Shown here piece by piece: positions 9,763 through 17,910 of a stretch of DNA of 45,261 nt. Source of the DNA: Porticoccus sp. Its GTDB lineage: Bacteria > Pseudomonadota > Gammaproteobacteria > Pseudomonadales > Porticoccaceae. Made by a program: the position numbers and the translations under genes. The notes under the pieces were generated by a model. The model saw only the letters and a program-made list of their open reading frames with translations. It had not been told where the DNA came from and searched no databases. The stretch spans positions 1 through 45,261 of the forward strand of contig JALRJN010000048.1 in assembly GCA_023261185.1 (NCBI GenBank), written 5' to 3'. Within the stretch, counting starts at the first letter, position 1; every line of letters starts with the position of its first letter.

Positions 9763-10605
9763 ATGAGCCGTATCGCCGCAGTGCAGATGACCAGTGGCGG
9801 CAGCCTGGACAGCAACCTGCAGCAGGCGGCGGCATTAATTGCGCAGGCAGTGGAGCAGGGTTCAGAGCTGCTGGTCCTTCCCGAGTATTTTGCCTACCAC
9901 GGTTGCCGCGACATAGCGGAGATTGCCAGGAACGAACGCGATGCCTCCGGCCCGGCAAGGCAATTTCTGGCACGCATGGCCCGGCAGCACAGCGTGTGGC
10001 TGGTGGGCGGCACGATTCCGGTGGCTGTTGATGCGGAAACGGGTGGGGACAATCGTGCAGCAGCCAGCTGCTTTGTGGTCAATCCGCAGGGCGAGGAAGT
10101 GGCCTGCTACCAGAAAATCCACCTGTTTGATGTCGATGTGAATGATGCCAGAGGTAGTTACCGGGAATCGGATGATTACTGTCATGGCAGTGAACCGGTG
10201 GTGGTTGATACGCCGCTTGGCAAGCTGGGATTGACGGTTTGTTACGACCTGCGCTTTCCTGAACTGTATCGCCACCTCGCGGCCGGGGGTGCCGAGATTC
10301 TTCTGGTGCCATCGGCTTTTACCTCGGCCACCGGTGAATCGCACTGGGAGCTATTACTGCGGGCACGGGCGGTGGAAAACCTCTGCTATGTGGTGGGGGC
10401 GAATATGGGCGATCGCTATCACGAGAAACGCCCCACCTGGGGTGGTTCAGCGATTATTGATCCCTGGGGGGTGGTGTTATCCGATATGGCGGAGGGCCCG
10501 GGTGTGGTCAGTGCGGATATTAACCTCAATTATTTGCGTAAGCTCAGACAAAAAATGCCGGTGCATGAACACCGCCGCTTCAGTGTGGTCAAAACTTCAG
10601 ATTAA
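9763..10605 (+). CDS. Nitrilase-superfamily amidase (deaminated-glutathione amidase / Nit type)
   Basis: This 280-residue carbon-nitrogen hydrolase has the full Glu-Lys-Cys triad: E41 in LVLPEYFAYHG, K118 in YQKIHLFDVD and C160 in GLTVCYDLRFPELYR. Nit1-type enzymes repair deaminated glutathione, a side product of transaminases, and omega-amidases act on alpha-keto acid amides; the sequence alone does not separate them, but the length and the KIHLFDVDV segment fit the Nit1-like group. ATG 9763 has GGAGGC eight bases upstream and begins 1 bp after the yhdP stop, so the two are co-transcribed. In many relatives tldD follows; here it does not. Confidence 0.9.
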   Translation: MSRIAAVQMTSGGSLDSNLQQAAALIAQAVEQGSELLVLPEYFAYHGCRDIAEIARNERDASGPARQFLARMARQHSVWLVGGTIPVAVDAETGGDNRAAASCFVVNPQGEEVACYQKIHLFDVDVNDARGSYRESDDYCHGSEPVVVDTPLGKLGLTVCYDLRFPELYRHLAAGGAEILLVPSAFTSATGESHWELLLRARAVENLCYVVGANMGDRYHEKRPTWGGSAIIDPWGVVLSDMAEGPGVVSADINLNYLRKLRQKMPVHEHRRFSVVKTSD

Positions 10606-10621
10606 CCCGTAGAGCGTTATT

Positions 10622-11128
10622 ATGAAGAATCTGATTTTTGCCCTGTTTGCCATGCTGTCCCTCTTTGCCTTACCCTCCCAGGCCGCCGATATGACGGTGG
10701 CACAGGCAAAACAGCTGATTGAGACTGGTCGTGATCTCGACACCATTCCCAAAGCCATCTGGAAACAACTGTTGACCCCGGAGCAGTACAACATTCTTTG
10801 GCGCCAGGGTACCGAGCGGGCCTTCACCGGTGAGCTGCTTAACAACAAGCGCAAGGGTACCTATGTGACGGCTGGCTGCCGTATCCCTGTATTTCGCTCT
10901 GAACAAAAATTTAAATCCGGCACCGGGTGGCCCAGTTTTTGGGAAGTGTCCGACAAGGGCAATATTCTGCTGGAAGATGACTGGTCATGGCTGGGTAAGC
11001 GAACCGAAGTGCTTTCCGCCTGCGGCGAACATCTTGGCCATGTCTTCAATGATGGCCCGGCACCCACCGGTCTGCGTTATTGCATTAATTCCGATGCACT
11101 GATTTTTGTGCCCGATGAAGAGGAATGA
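10622..11128 (+). CDS. msrB: Exported methionine-(R)-sulfoxide reductase, MsrB family
   Basis: MsrB reduces the R epimer of methionine sulfoxide. This 168-residue protein has a clear signal peptide (MKNLIFALFAMLSLFALPSQA, cut about residue 21), so the enzyme should act in the periplasm. Family motifs are LTPEQYNIL, GTERAFTGELL, SGTGWPSFWE, HLGHVFNDGPAPTGLRYCINS. The catalytic Cys is C154. The two CxxC zinc knuckles of E. coli MsrB are each reduced to a single Cys: C86 (VTAGC) and C134 (LSACG). So it probably binds no zinc, and one of these may be the resolving Cys. It begins 16 bp after the nitrilase gene. An electron donor for periplasmic recycling is not encoded nearby. Confidence 0.92.
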   Translation: MKNLIFALFAMLSLFALPSQAADMTVAQAKQLIETGRDLDTIPKAIWKQLLTPEQYNILWRQGTERAFTGELLNNKRKGTYVTAGCRIPVFRSEQKFKSGTGWPSFWEVSDKGNILLEDDWSWLGKRTEVLSACGEHLGHVFNDGPAPTGLRYCINSDALIFVPDEEE

Positions 11129-11175
11129 TTGGCGCAGCAAAGTTTGCTGTATTTGCCGTGACTGAGAGTCCATTA

Positions 11176-11256
11176 ATGTCTTTTACGATAACCCGTACAG
11201 CCCCGGTCGAGGTCCGCTTTCTGATGGTTCATCGAACACCTGAGGCATCGTTGTGA
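11176..11256 (+). CDS. Possible 26-residue ORF coupled to the next gene
   Basis: ATG 11176 opens a frame of 26 codons (MSFTITRTAPVEVRFLMVHR, then TPEASL) whose TGA at 11254-11256 overlaps the GTG start of the following membrane protein (GTGA). This arrangement is typical of translationally coupled genes, and a GAGAG lies upstream at 11163-11167. No family is recognised. It could equally be a fortuitous open frame. Confidence 0.25.
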   Translation: MSFTITRTAPVEVRFLMVHRTPEASL

Positions 11257-11522
11257 GCCGATCAGTGTGGCTGGAAAACCTGTTGAAAATAGCGGTCATT
11301 CTGATGGTCCCGCTGATTGCCTGTGCGGGTTACTACGCTATGGCTGGTGGTGCGGATATCGCCGCCGGTGTTTCCCGCATAGGGGGGATGGCTTTGGGTA
11401 TTGTCAGCCTTATGGGAATGGTGTCAGCTATGCGTCCATCAAGATACACTGGACAATTAGTGATATTTTGGGGAGTGGTTTTATTGTTAGCGCTGTTGCT
11501 CTGTCTGCTAGGATGGAGGTAG
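11253..11522 (+). CDS. Small inner-membrane protein of unknown function
   Basis: I do not recognise this 89-residue protein. It is almost entirely hydrophobic, with about three predicted membrane helices (residues 10-30, 38-57 and 68-88), separated by a short basic loop (MRPSRYTG). The GTG start at 11253 has a GAGG-type ribosome binding site at 11242-11245. It lies between the msrB gene and the AT-rich AbiGi-like gene, and its composition resembles the GC-rich core rather than the latter. Function cannot be inferred; a holin or transporter assignment would be a guess. Confidence 0.65.
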   Translation: MSRSVWLENLLKIAVILMVPLIACAGYYAMAGGADIAAGVSRIGGMALGIVSLMGMVSAMRPSRYTGQLVIFWGVVLLLALLLCLLGWR

Positions 11523-11553
11523 GTTTTAATTCCACGGTTGTGAGCAAAAATTC

Positions 11554-12300
11554 ATGGATGAAGTTAACAATATAGATAACCCTTACACTTCAGATGAGCT
11601 CTTCCATTTTTGTGGACAAAAAAATCCTTTATCCGATGAGGAAAACTTCTCAACTTTAATAAAAATATTGTCCTTAAAATGTATTTCTCATCCCCCTCAC
11701 AGGGTCGGTTGGGGAGAAGTGACTATAACAACTGATTATACGGGTAGTGTATTAACCGAAAATTTGGTCATGCCTAATATGACCTGTTATGCCGATATTC
11801 CTTTTAAAGGTTTATCTTGGCATACAAAAAAATACGGTAAATTTGGTTTGTCCCTTCCCAAAAAGCTACTTGCTGAAAGGCATGCAAGGCCAGTTACGTA
11901 TATACCCTATTTTGATGGCGATTGGACGAGCAATGCTGGAAGAGTTTTGATTCAAGATATCGAAAACACATACAAAGGAATTTACGAGCATTTTATAAAA
12001 AAAGACGCAAGCTACAGACTCTCGGAGCGCTATATGCCCGCTGCACCAAAAAACAGGGCAGAGGCTATCTATAACTTAGACGTGGTTTTTAATATGCATA
12101 TTTTGGCTTTTATAAAGCCATTTAATCTAAGTTTGCCAGTGGGCCATGTAGACAGCTATTACATGGAAAGGGAGTGGCGTAAATTTGGGAATATGATGTT
12201 CAAAAATGAAGAAGTAAAAACGGTTGTGCTAGCTAGCGGATATAAACGAAGGTTTATTGAAAAATTTCCTGAATTTTCTGATCGTATAGTAGAAATTTAG
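11554..12300 (+). CDS. AbiGi-like putative abortive-infection protein
   Basis: The 248-residue protein resembles the AbiGi family (named from a lactococcal phage abortive-infection locus), related to DUF2971-type proteins. The recognisable pattern is an N-terminal DELFHFCGQKNP, then SHPPHRVGWGEV, and the core MTCYADIPFKGLSWHTKKYG followed by KFGLSLPKKLL and VTYIPYF. I assign it from memory of the pattern, so family membership is probable and function is not established. The gene is visibly AT-rich with codon use unlike its neighbours, which suggests horizontal acquisition. It stands alone, with no evident AbiGii-like partner. Its TAG (12298-12300) directly abuts the stop of rlmH on the other strand. 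Confidence 0.6.
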   Translation: MDEVNNIDNPYTSDELFHFCGQKNPLSDEENFSTLIKILSLKCISHPPHRVGWGEVTITTDYTGSVLTENLVMPNMTCYADIPFKGLSWHTKKYGKFGLSLPKKLLAERHARPVTYIPYFDGDWTSNAGRVLIQDIENTYKGIYEHFIKKDASYRLSERYMPAAPKNRAEAIYNLDVVFNMHILAFIKPFNLSLPVGHVDSYYMEREWRKFGNMMFKNEEVKTVVLASGYKRRFIEKFPEFSDRIVEI

Positions 12301-12768
12301 TCAACGGTGGTAGGGATGCCCGGCGTTGATACTCCAGGCGCGGTACAGTTGTTCGGCGAGCACAATGCGCACCAGCGGGTGTGGCAGGGTCAGGGCGGAC
12401 AGTGACCAGCGTATGTTCGCCCGGGCTAGGCATTCCGGTGCGAGGCCGTCGGGGCCACCAATCAACAGGCTGAAGTTGTCGCCGGATAGCTGCCATTGCT
12501 GCAACCGATCCGCAAGATCCTCTGTTCCCCAGGGCTTGCCCTTCACATCCAACGCAATGACCTGGTCGTGATCGCCAATGGCCTTGAGCATGGCTTCGCC
12601 TTCGCGGGCGATGGCGCGTTGGATGTCAGCGCCCTTGCCACGCTGACCCATGGGCAGCTCGACGATTTCGACGTTTAGTTCAGGTGGCAGTCGCTTGAGG
12701 TACTCCCTGCAGCCGGTGTAAACCCAGTCGGGCATTTTGGTGCCCACGGCAAGCACTCTCAGCCGCAT
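12301..12768 (-). CDS. rlmH: 23S rRNA (pseudouridine1915-N3)-methyltransferase
   Basis: RlmH methylates pseudouridine 1915 in helix 69 of 23S rRNA on assembled 70S ribosomes. It is a SPOUT-fold dimeric methyltransferase. The 155-residue length is exactly normal. Motifs seen are the N-terminal [15 protein letters not shown], the SAM-binding knot region LLIGGPDGL, and the C-terminal [20 protein letters not shown] followed by GHPYHR at the very end. It is the last gene of proA-nadD-rsfS-rlmH, 7 bp after rsfS. In Pseudomonas, mrdA and rodA follow; here an opposing AT-rich gene takes that place. Confidence 0.97.
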   Translation of the reverse strand: MRLRVLAVGTKMPDWVYTGCREYLKRLPPELNVEIVELPMGQRGKGADIQRAIAREGEAMLKAIGDHDQVIALDVKGKPWGTEDLADRLQQWQLSGDNFSLLIGGPDGLAPECLARANIRWSLSALTLPHPLVRIVLAEQLYRAWSINAGHPYHR

Positions 12769-12775
12769 GGAGTAA

Positions 12776-13129
12776 TTATTCCTCGTGGCCGCTGGCCTTG
12801 AGGTCGGCCGGGCGGACAGACCAGAGTTTTTCCAGGTCGTAAAACTGGCGGGTGGTGGGCAGCATCACATGCACGACCAGGTCGCCATAATCCACAAGCA
12901 CCCATTCGGCGGTGTCCATTCCCTCTACACCAATGGGTCGGAAGCCGGCCTTTTTGCCTTCTTCCACGACGTTGTCGGCCAGTGCCTTGACCTGGCGGTT
13001 GGAGGTGCCGCTGGCGACGACAATATGGTCCATGACATCCGTGAGTTCGCTCACATCCAGGGTGACAATATCCTTACCTTTCACGCCTTCCAGCGCGTCT
13101 ATCACGATGTCGATCAGTTCATTACTCAT
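12776..13129 (-). CDS. rsfS: Ribosome silencing factor RsfS
   Basis: RsfS binds uL14 on the 50S subunit and blocks subunit joining during starvation. The 117-residue protein carries the whole family core: [37 protein letters not shown] and [18 protein letters not shown]. It lies 7 bp after nadD and 7 bp before rlmH, the classic operon, which suggests joint control of translation with NAD synthesis. Confidence 0.97.
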   Translation of the reverse strand: MSNELIDIVIDALEGVKGKDIVTLDVSELTDVMDHIVVASGTSNRQVKALADNVVEEGKKAGFRPIGVEGMDTAEWVLVDYGDLVVHVMLPTTRQFYDLEKLWSVRPADLKASGHEE

Positions 13130-13136
13130 TCAATAC

Positions 13137-13802
13137 CTATGTGTTGTACAGCTGGTTCTGGTTAATGTACTCAATCACGCTGTCCGGTACCAGATAACGG
13201 ATGGATTCACCTCGTGCCCGCGCCTGGCGGATGCCGGTGGCGGAAATGGGCAACAGGGTCATTTCAACGATCAATAATTTGCCGGCGGGGCTGTTTTTCC
13301 ACGATGTGTGATCCTGCACCCGGTGCTCATGCACAAAATCCACCAATTTTCCGGATGTTGGCAGATGCCAGCCCGGGCGGGCGGCCACCACAAGGTGGGT
13401 CAGCCCCATAAATTCTTCCCAGCGATGCCAGGTGTTGAGTTCACCCAGGGCATCCATGCCGATACACAGGCACAGGGGGGTGTCGGGTCCTACCTCTGAA
13501 CGGATTTCCAGCAGGGTGTCCAGTGTGAAGGAAGGTCTCTCGCGGCGCAGCTCCCGGTCGTCGGCCACCATGCCCGGTTCATCACCCAGGCCCCTCTTCA
13601 GCATGGTTAGGCGATGGTCCGCCGAGGTTTGTGGCTGAGCCCGGTGTGGGGGGCGGGCACTGGGAATCATCCGCATTTCGGCCAGTCCCAGCGTGTACTT
13701 TAATTCCAAAGCCGTACGCAGATGACCGATGTGTACCGGGTCAAAGGTTCCGCCAAAGATACCGATGCCAGTATCCTGAAATTCTGCTGATAGATCGTTC
13801 AA
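13137..13802 (-). CDS. nadD: Nicotinate-nucleotide adenylyltransferase
   Basis: NadD adenylates nicotinate mononucleotide to deamido-NAD in NAD biosynthesis. The 221-residue protein has the nucleotidyltransferase signature GIFGGTFDPVHIGHLRTA (residues 14-31, containing the HIGH motif) and the C-terminal ISATGIRQARARGESIRYLV, equivalent to ISSTxIR. The start at 13802 follows the proA stop by 12 bp. All catalytic motifs are intact. Confidence 0.97.
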   Translation of the reverse strand: MNDLSAEFQDTGIGIFGGTFDPVHIGHLRTALELKYTLGLAEMRMIPSARPPHRAQPQTSADHRLTMLKRGLGDEPGMVADDRELRRERPSFTLDTLLEIRSEVGPDTPLCLCIGMDALGELNTWHRWEEFMGLTHLVVAARPGWHLPTSGKLVDFVHEHRVQDHTSWKNSPAGKLLIVEMTLLPISATGIRQARARGESIRYLVPDSVIEYINQNQLYNT

Positions 13803-13814
13803 GAATTTCTCTCG

Positions 13815-15068
13815 CTACTGGCGAATTTCACCGTGGCCATAAACGACCCACTTCTGTGAGGTGAGACCTTCGAGCCCGACAGGGCCGCGGGCATGAATTT
13901 TGTCAGTGGAGATGCCAATTTCGGCACCCAGTCCATACTCAAAACCATCGGCAAACCGGGTTGAGGCGTTGATCATCACCGAACTGGAATCCACTTCTGT
14001 GATAAAACGGCTGCTGCGGGCTTCGTCATTGGTCACAATGGCTTCCGTGTGATGGGAACCATAATTGGCAATATGGTCCATCGCCTCGTCCATGTTCGCC
14101 ACCACCTTAATGGAAAGAATAGGTGCCAGATATTCCGTGCTCCAGTCCTCTTCGCTTGCCGGTAGGCAGTCGATGATGGCCCGGGTTTTCTCACAGCCGC
14201 GCAACTCTACGCCTTTGGCTCGATAGGCATCTGCCAGCCGGGGCAGAATGTCGGGGGCAACTGCCTCGGCAACCAGCAGGGTTTCCATGGCATTACACAC
14301 ACCGTAGCGATGGGTTTTGGCGTTCAATGCAATATTGAAGGCCATATCCAGGTTGGCCTTGTCGTCGATATAGACGTGGCAGATGCCGTCCAGGTGTTTA
14401 ATCACGGGCACGCGCGCCTCGCGGCTGATGCGCTCGATGAGGCTCTTGCCGCCGCGGGGTACGATGACATCGACATACTCAGTCATGGTAATCAATTCGC
14501 CGACAGCGGCGCGGTCGGTAGTCTCGATCACCTGTACCGCAGCTTCCGGCAGGCCGGTTTCCGCCAGGCCGAGGGAAATGCACTCGGCAATGGCGCGATT
14601 GGAGTGAATAGCCTCGCTGCCGCCGCGAAGGATGGTGGCATTTCCGGATTTCAGGCACAGACTGGCGGCGTCCACAGTGACATTGGGACGGGATTCGTAA
14701 ATGATACCCACGACGCCCAGAGGCACGCGCATTTTTGCCAGTTCAATGCCGCTGGGGCGTACCTGACGGTCGCTGATGACACCGGTTGGGTCGGGTAACT
14801 CCGCCACCTGTTTCAGCCCCTCAATCATGGCATTGATACGGGCCTCGTTCAGCTCCAGGCGGTCCAGCAGTGCGGCATCCAGGCCATTGGCGCGACCGTT
14901 TTCCATATCCCTGGCATTGGCGGCCAGTAAATCATTGCGATGACTGTCGATGGCGCGGGCAATGGCCAGCAGTGCGGCATTTTTGGTGTCGCTGTTGGCT
15001 GTGGCAATCAGCCGGGCAGCGGCCCTGGCCTGTTTGCCAAGCTCAGTCATGTAAGACGTGATATCCAT
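13815..15068 (-). CDS. proA: Glutamate-5-semialdehyde dehydrogenase (gamma-glutamyl phosphate reductase)
   Basis: ProA reduces gamma-glutamyl phosphate to glutamate semialdehyde, the second step of proline synthesis. With the ATG at 15068 ([20 protein letters not shown]) the protein is 417 residues, normal for the family. The aldehyde-dehydrogenase catalytic Cys is in [12 protein letters not shown], preceded by [13 protein letters not shown]; the [18 protein letters not shown] segment is typical. The further upstream ATG frame adds 12 unlikely residues. It is the first gene of the leftward proA-nadD-rsfS-rlmH operon; its ribosome binding site is weak. Confidence 0.96.
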   Translation of the reverse strand: MDITSYMTELGKQARAAARLIATANSDTKNAALLAIARAIDSHRNDLLAANARDMENGRANGLDAALLDRLELNEARINAMIEGLKQVAELPDPTGVISDRQVRPSGIELAKMRVPLGVVGIIYESRPNVTVDAASLCLKSGNATILRGGSEAIHSNRAIAECISLGLAETGLPEAAVQVIETTDRAAVGELITMTEYVDVIVPRGGKSLIERISREARVPVIKHLDGICHVYIDDKANLDMAFNIALNAKTHRYGVCNAMETLLVAEAVAPDILPRLADAYRAKGVELRGCEKTRAIIDCLPASEEDWSTEYLAPILSIKVVANMDEAMDHIANYGSHHTEAIVTNDEARSSRFITEVDSSSVMINASTRFADGFEYGLGAEIGISTDKIHARGPVGLEGLTSQKWVVYGHGEIRQ

Positions 15069-15227
15069 GCTTTCTGTACAGGTAGTAATTTCAGGACCGC
15101 GCATTATATCGCCGCAATATCGATAAGTCCTGATTATTTATAGACAATTTTTCATCGTGCCGAAGCCGGTTGAGTGCCGTTGTGTGGCCATTGCCGCTCC
15201 GGCCCCTCAGGTGCACAATCTCCCATC

Positions 15228-16067
15228 ATGGATAATGATCAAGCACATCGGCAATTGATGGAATTTGTTCTTGCTCACCCGCGCCTGCTGGTGCTGACCG
15301 GGGCGGGGATCAGTGCCTCAGCGGGGGTGCCCACTTACCGCGATAGCAATGGTCAGTGGCAGCGAAAACCTCCTGTACAACATGCGGATTTTCTAGCCGA
15401 CCTCCTGACCCGGCAGCGCTTCTGGGCCCGCAACATGGTTGGCTGGCGTTTTATGCGCGATGCCCGACCCAGTGTATCCCACTATGCCCTGGCAGAGCTG
15501 GAGAGCCTCTGTTATGTGCAGTCGCTGGTGACACAGAATGTGGACGGATTGCACCAGCGCGCTGGAAGTCGAGAGGTGATTGATTTGCACGGTCGCATTG
15601 ACCGGGTCAGCTGCCAGACGTGTGGTGAGGAGATCCACCGGGAAGATATTCAGCAATGGCTGGAGCAACACAATCCGGGTTTTGCAGAACAGGCAGGGAG
15701 CATTGGTCCGGATGGCGATGCCAATGTGGACGATCTGGATTTTAGCCGTCTGCAGGTGCGTGATTGTGAGCGGTGCGGCGGGATTCTGAAACCGAATGCG
15801 GTGTTTTTCGGGGGCAGTGTGCCTTCTGAGGTGGTGGCCAGGGCCGCTTCAGCGATGCAGCAGTCCGATGCCCTGCTGGTGGTGGGTTCCTCGCTGATGA
15901 TCTACTCCGGTTTTCGTTTCTGCCGTTGGGCTGCAGATCAGCAAAAGCCGATAGTGGCGATCAACCAGGGAACTACTCGAGCAGATGACATGCTGTCACT
16001 GAAGGTGGACATGCCCTGTGACGCAGTGCTGCCGCCATTGGTGGCAGCGTTGAAAGGTGGGAGCTAA
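15228..16067 (+). CDS. Sirtuin-family NAD-dependent protein deacylase
   Basis: Sirtuins remove acyl groups from lysines using NAD, giving O-acyl-ADP-ribose and nicotinamide. This 279-residue protein shows the NAD-binding GAGISASAGVPTYRDSNG, the TQNVDGLHQRAG motif, catalytic His121 in IDLHGRID, and a structural zinc tetrad C129/C132 (SCQTC) with C180/C183 (DCERC). The final Rossmann motif VVGSSLMIYSG is present. The YRD signature suggests a SIRT4-like (class II) enzyme rather than the CobB type; substrates are unknown. ATG 15228 was chosen over an extended frame from 15174 because the family begins here. It converges with the LON-domain gene, with one base between stops. Confidence 0.93.
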   Translation: MDNDQAHRQLMEFVLAHPRLLVLTGAGISASAGVPTYRDSNGQWQRKPPVQHADFLADLLTRQRFWARNMVGWRFMRDARPSVSHYALAELESLCYVQSLVTQNVDGLHQRAGSREVIDLHGRIDRVSCQTCGEEIHREDIQQWLEQHNPGFAEQAGSIGPDGDANVDDLDFSRLQVRDCERCGGILKPNAVFFGGSVPSEVVARAASAMQQSDALLVVGSSLMIYSGFRFCRWAADQQKPIVAINQGTTRADDMLSLKVDMPCDAVLPPLVAALKGGS

Positions 16068-16068
16068 A

Positions 16069-16662
16069 TCAGCTCATTTGGCTCTGGATGACGGTATCCA
16101 GCCAGTCGCGGATACGTTCCAGGCGCAGCAGAGGGTCGTCGACCTCCAGCAGGCTCATGGGCAGCACTGGCTCCACCGGCAGCAGTTGTGCCAGCTGCCA
16201 ACCCAGGGCGTTGCTGTCCTCCGGTGGTTGCCATTGGGCATCTGCCGGATAAAACTCTTTTGCCAGATCGGTGAGCAATTCCTGCAGGTCTTCACTGTCT
16301 TCTTCCAGCGGCACGCTGACTTCCTCGGGGCAGAAACTGACTTTCCCCACCACCAGACCATCATTTTCGATACTGCTGCTGAGCAGCTGAAAGCGTCGAT
16401 CGCCCTCAATGGCAATACCCAGCAAACCATTGTCCAGCTGGTTCCAGTCGATGATGCTGGCGGTGACGCCCCAGGGGTGCACCTGAGGTGTGGCACCAAC
16501 TTCGCCACCTTCCAGGATAGGCACCACGCCGAAGGTGCCTTCTGTCTTCAGGCACTGGGTGATCATGCGCAGGTAGCGCTGCTCAAAAATCTGCAGGTTG
16601 AGGCGCGTACCGGGAAATAGCGGTTGTAACAGGGGAAACAGTGGTATCTGGGTGGTGGTCAT
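16069..16662 (-). CDS. LON substrate-binding domain protein (stand-alone)
   Basis: This 197-residue protein consists of the Lon N-terminal (LAN, PF02190-type) domain without ATPase or protease domains. Diagnostic parts are IPLFPLLQPLFPGTRLNLQI, the FEQRYLRMI segment, and FGVVPI. The C-terminal third is helical with acidic residues. Stand-alone proteins of this type are common in gammaproteobacteria and have no settled function; substrate recognition or an adaptor role is inference. It faces the sirtuin gene and may be monocistronic. Confidence 0.9.
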   Translation of the reverse strand: MTTTQIPLFPLLQPLFPGTRLNLQIFEQRYLRMITQCLKTEGTFGVVPILEGGEVGATPQVHPWGVTASIIDWNQLDNGLLGIAIEGDRRFQLLSSSIENDGLVVGKVSFCPEEVSVPLEEDSEDLQELLTDLAKEFYPADAQWQPPEDSNALGWQLAQLLPVEPVLPMSLLEVDDPLLRLERIRDWLDTVIQSQMS

Positions 16663-16710
16663 GGTCTGTCCGGCAAGGGGGTTACAGCACCCCGTGAAGC
16701 ACAGATTGTC

Positions 16711-17220
16711 TCACCGACGGGTGCCGGGTGTCAGTAATTTTGAGCGGGGGATCAGAATGGCATCATTGTTCAGGTAGCGGCCACTTTCCATCTCCTGGGG
16801 ATAATGGGGGCGCCTGGGGTGCGGGTGCCGGTAGGGGTAGCGGTCTGTATATGGGTAGTAGCTTCTGTAGGGATAATAGTCGTGGTAATACTCTTCCCGG
16901 TAGATTTGAGGGGGTGTGGCCGCCCGCTGTCTTGCGCGCAGTTGCTCTTCCTCTTCCGGGCGCAGCTGTTCACGGTCTTCCCGGTCACCTTTCAGGCGCT
17001 CGGTGGTCTCCGCCATCTGGTCGATACGGGCCTGGGATTGCTCCTCGGGACTGTTATTGGAGGCATCCGTCTGCAGTGACAGGGTTTCCAGCAATAGGGT
17101 GTTTTCCATCGGGGTATCGCTGTAGACGATATTCCCATTGGCGTCGATGGCTTTGTAAATGGTCTGTCCCTGTGTAGCGGTGGCCACCATTATCAGCAGT
17201 GTTAGCCCTATTTTTTTCAT
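16711..17220 (-). CDS. Exported DUF4124-domain protein with Tyr/Pro/His/Arg-rich tail
   Basis: The 169-residue protein has a signal peptide (MKKIGLTLLIMVATATQGQT) followed directly by a DUF4124 domain (IYKAIDANGNIVYSDTPM). It continues with a charged, Glu/Arg-rich coiled segment (residues about 60-100) and a low-complexity tail rich in Tyr, Pro, His and Arg (about 105-140). DUF4124 proteins are periplasmic, often with no known role; some carry glutaredoxin or transglycosylase domains, which this one lacks. It is divergent from the PAP2 gene, whose Pho-like boxes lie in the shared gap. Confidence 0.88.
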   Translation of the reverse strand: MKKIGLTLLIMVATATQGQTIYKAIDANGNIVYSDTPMENTLLLETLSLQTDASNNSPEEQSQARIDQMAETTERLKGDREDREQLRPEEEEQLRARQRAATPPQIYREEYYHDYYPYRSYYPYTDRYPYRHPHPRRPHYPQEMESGRYLNNDAILIPRSKLLTPGTRR

Positions 17221-17296
17221 TGCCCGTCCCGGCGACTTCTACGCCTGCTTCTTATTGGATTTGACACTCTTGCCACCATAAAGTTGTACGACGAAA

Positions 17297-17340
17297 AAGT
17301 CACAGAATGGTCATATTTTGTACACAGGGCTGTCACAGGG
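17297..17340 (+). promoter_or_regulatory. Tandem PhoB-box-like array upstream of the PAP2/glycosyltransferase pair
   Basis: Four adjacent 11-bp units lie in phase: AAGTCACAGAA (17297-17307), TGGTCATATTT (17308-17318), TGTACACAGGG (17319-17329) and CTGTCACAGGG (17330-17340). PhoB boxes are direct repeats of CTGTCAC-like 7-mers spaced by four AT-rich bases, i.e. an 11-bp period, and often occur as two or more tandem boxes. Exactly 10 bp after the second box lies TACTGT (17347-17352), a weak -10. That places transcription start close to the ATG at 17360, in line with the absence of a Shine-Dalgarno there. Confidence 0.6.
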
Positions 17341-17359
17341 CAGCGCTACTGTGCCAATT

Positions 17360-17899
17360 ATGACAACGATAAAAGCATTGCAAACCCTACATTCCCTGGA
17401 TGTTGCCACCTTCACGCGCATCGTTCAGTGGAATACCCGCCGTAGTCTGTGTCGCATGGCCAGGCTGGTATCCACCAGCGCCGATGGCTGGTTCTATCTG
17501 TTGATTCCCCTGCTGCTGGGACTGTTGTGGCCAGAGATTATATGGCCGCTGACAGCGACATTGGTGACGGGGTTGGCGATTGAGCGACTCAGCTACTACT
17601 TGTTGAAGAACAGCTTCAAGCGCAACCGTCCACCCAATGTGATTCCCGGTTTTCAGAGCGTAATTACCGCATCGGATGAATTCAGCTTTCCCTCAGGTCA
17701 CACCTCTGCTGCCTTCCTGGTTGCCACGGTGTTGGTGCTGTTATTGCCGCTGAACGTTGCCGGTTACCTCTATGTCTGGGCCTCTCTGGTGGCATTGTCC
17801 CGTGTGGTTCTGGGGGTTCATTTTCCCCTGGATACCGTAGCCGGAGCCCTGCTTGGTAGCAGTATTGGCTGGTGGGCAGTACAACTCATAACCCTATAA
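17360..17899 (+). CDS. PAP2-family membrane phosphatase
   Basis: This 179-residue protein of about five membrane helices has the three PAP2 catalytic motifs: K83-x6-RP (KNSFKRNRP), PSGH at residues 111-114, and SR-x5-H-x3-D (SRVVLGVHFPLD, R148, H154, D158). Such enzymes dephosphorylate phosphatidic acid, phosphatidylglycerol phosphate, undecaprenyl pyrophosphate or lipid A; the substrate cannot be read from the sequence. ATG 17360 has no ribosome binding site. The gene is followed after 11 bp by a glycosyltransferase and is preceded by the Pho-like array, so a role in making diacylglycerol for glycolipid synthesis under phosphate limitation is a reasonable inference. Confidence 0.9.
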   Translation: MTTIKALQTLHSLDVATFTRIVQWNTRRSLCRMARLVSTSADGWFYLLIPLLLGLLWPEIIWPLTATLVTGLAIERLSYYLLKNSFKRNRPPNVIPGFQSVITASDEFSFPSGHTSAAFLVATVLVLLLPLNVAGYLYVWASLVALSRVVLGVHFPLDTVAGALLGSSIGWWAVQLITL

Positions 17900-17910
17900 G
17901 AGAATCCGAT

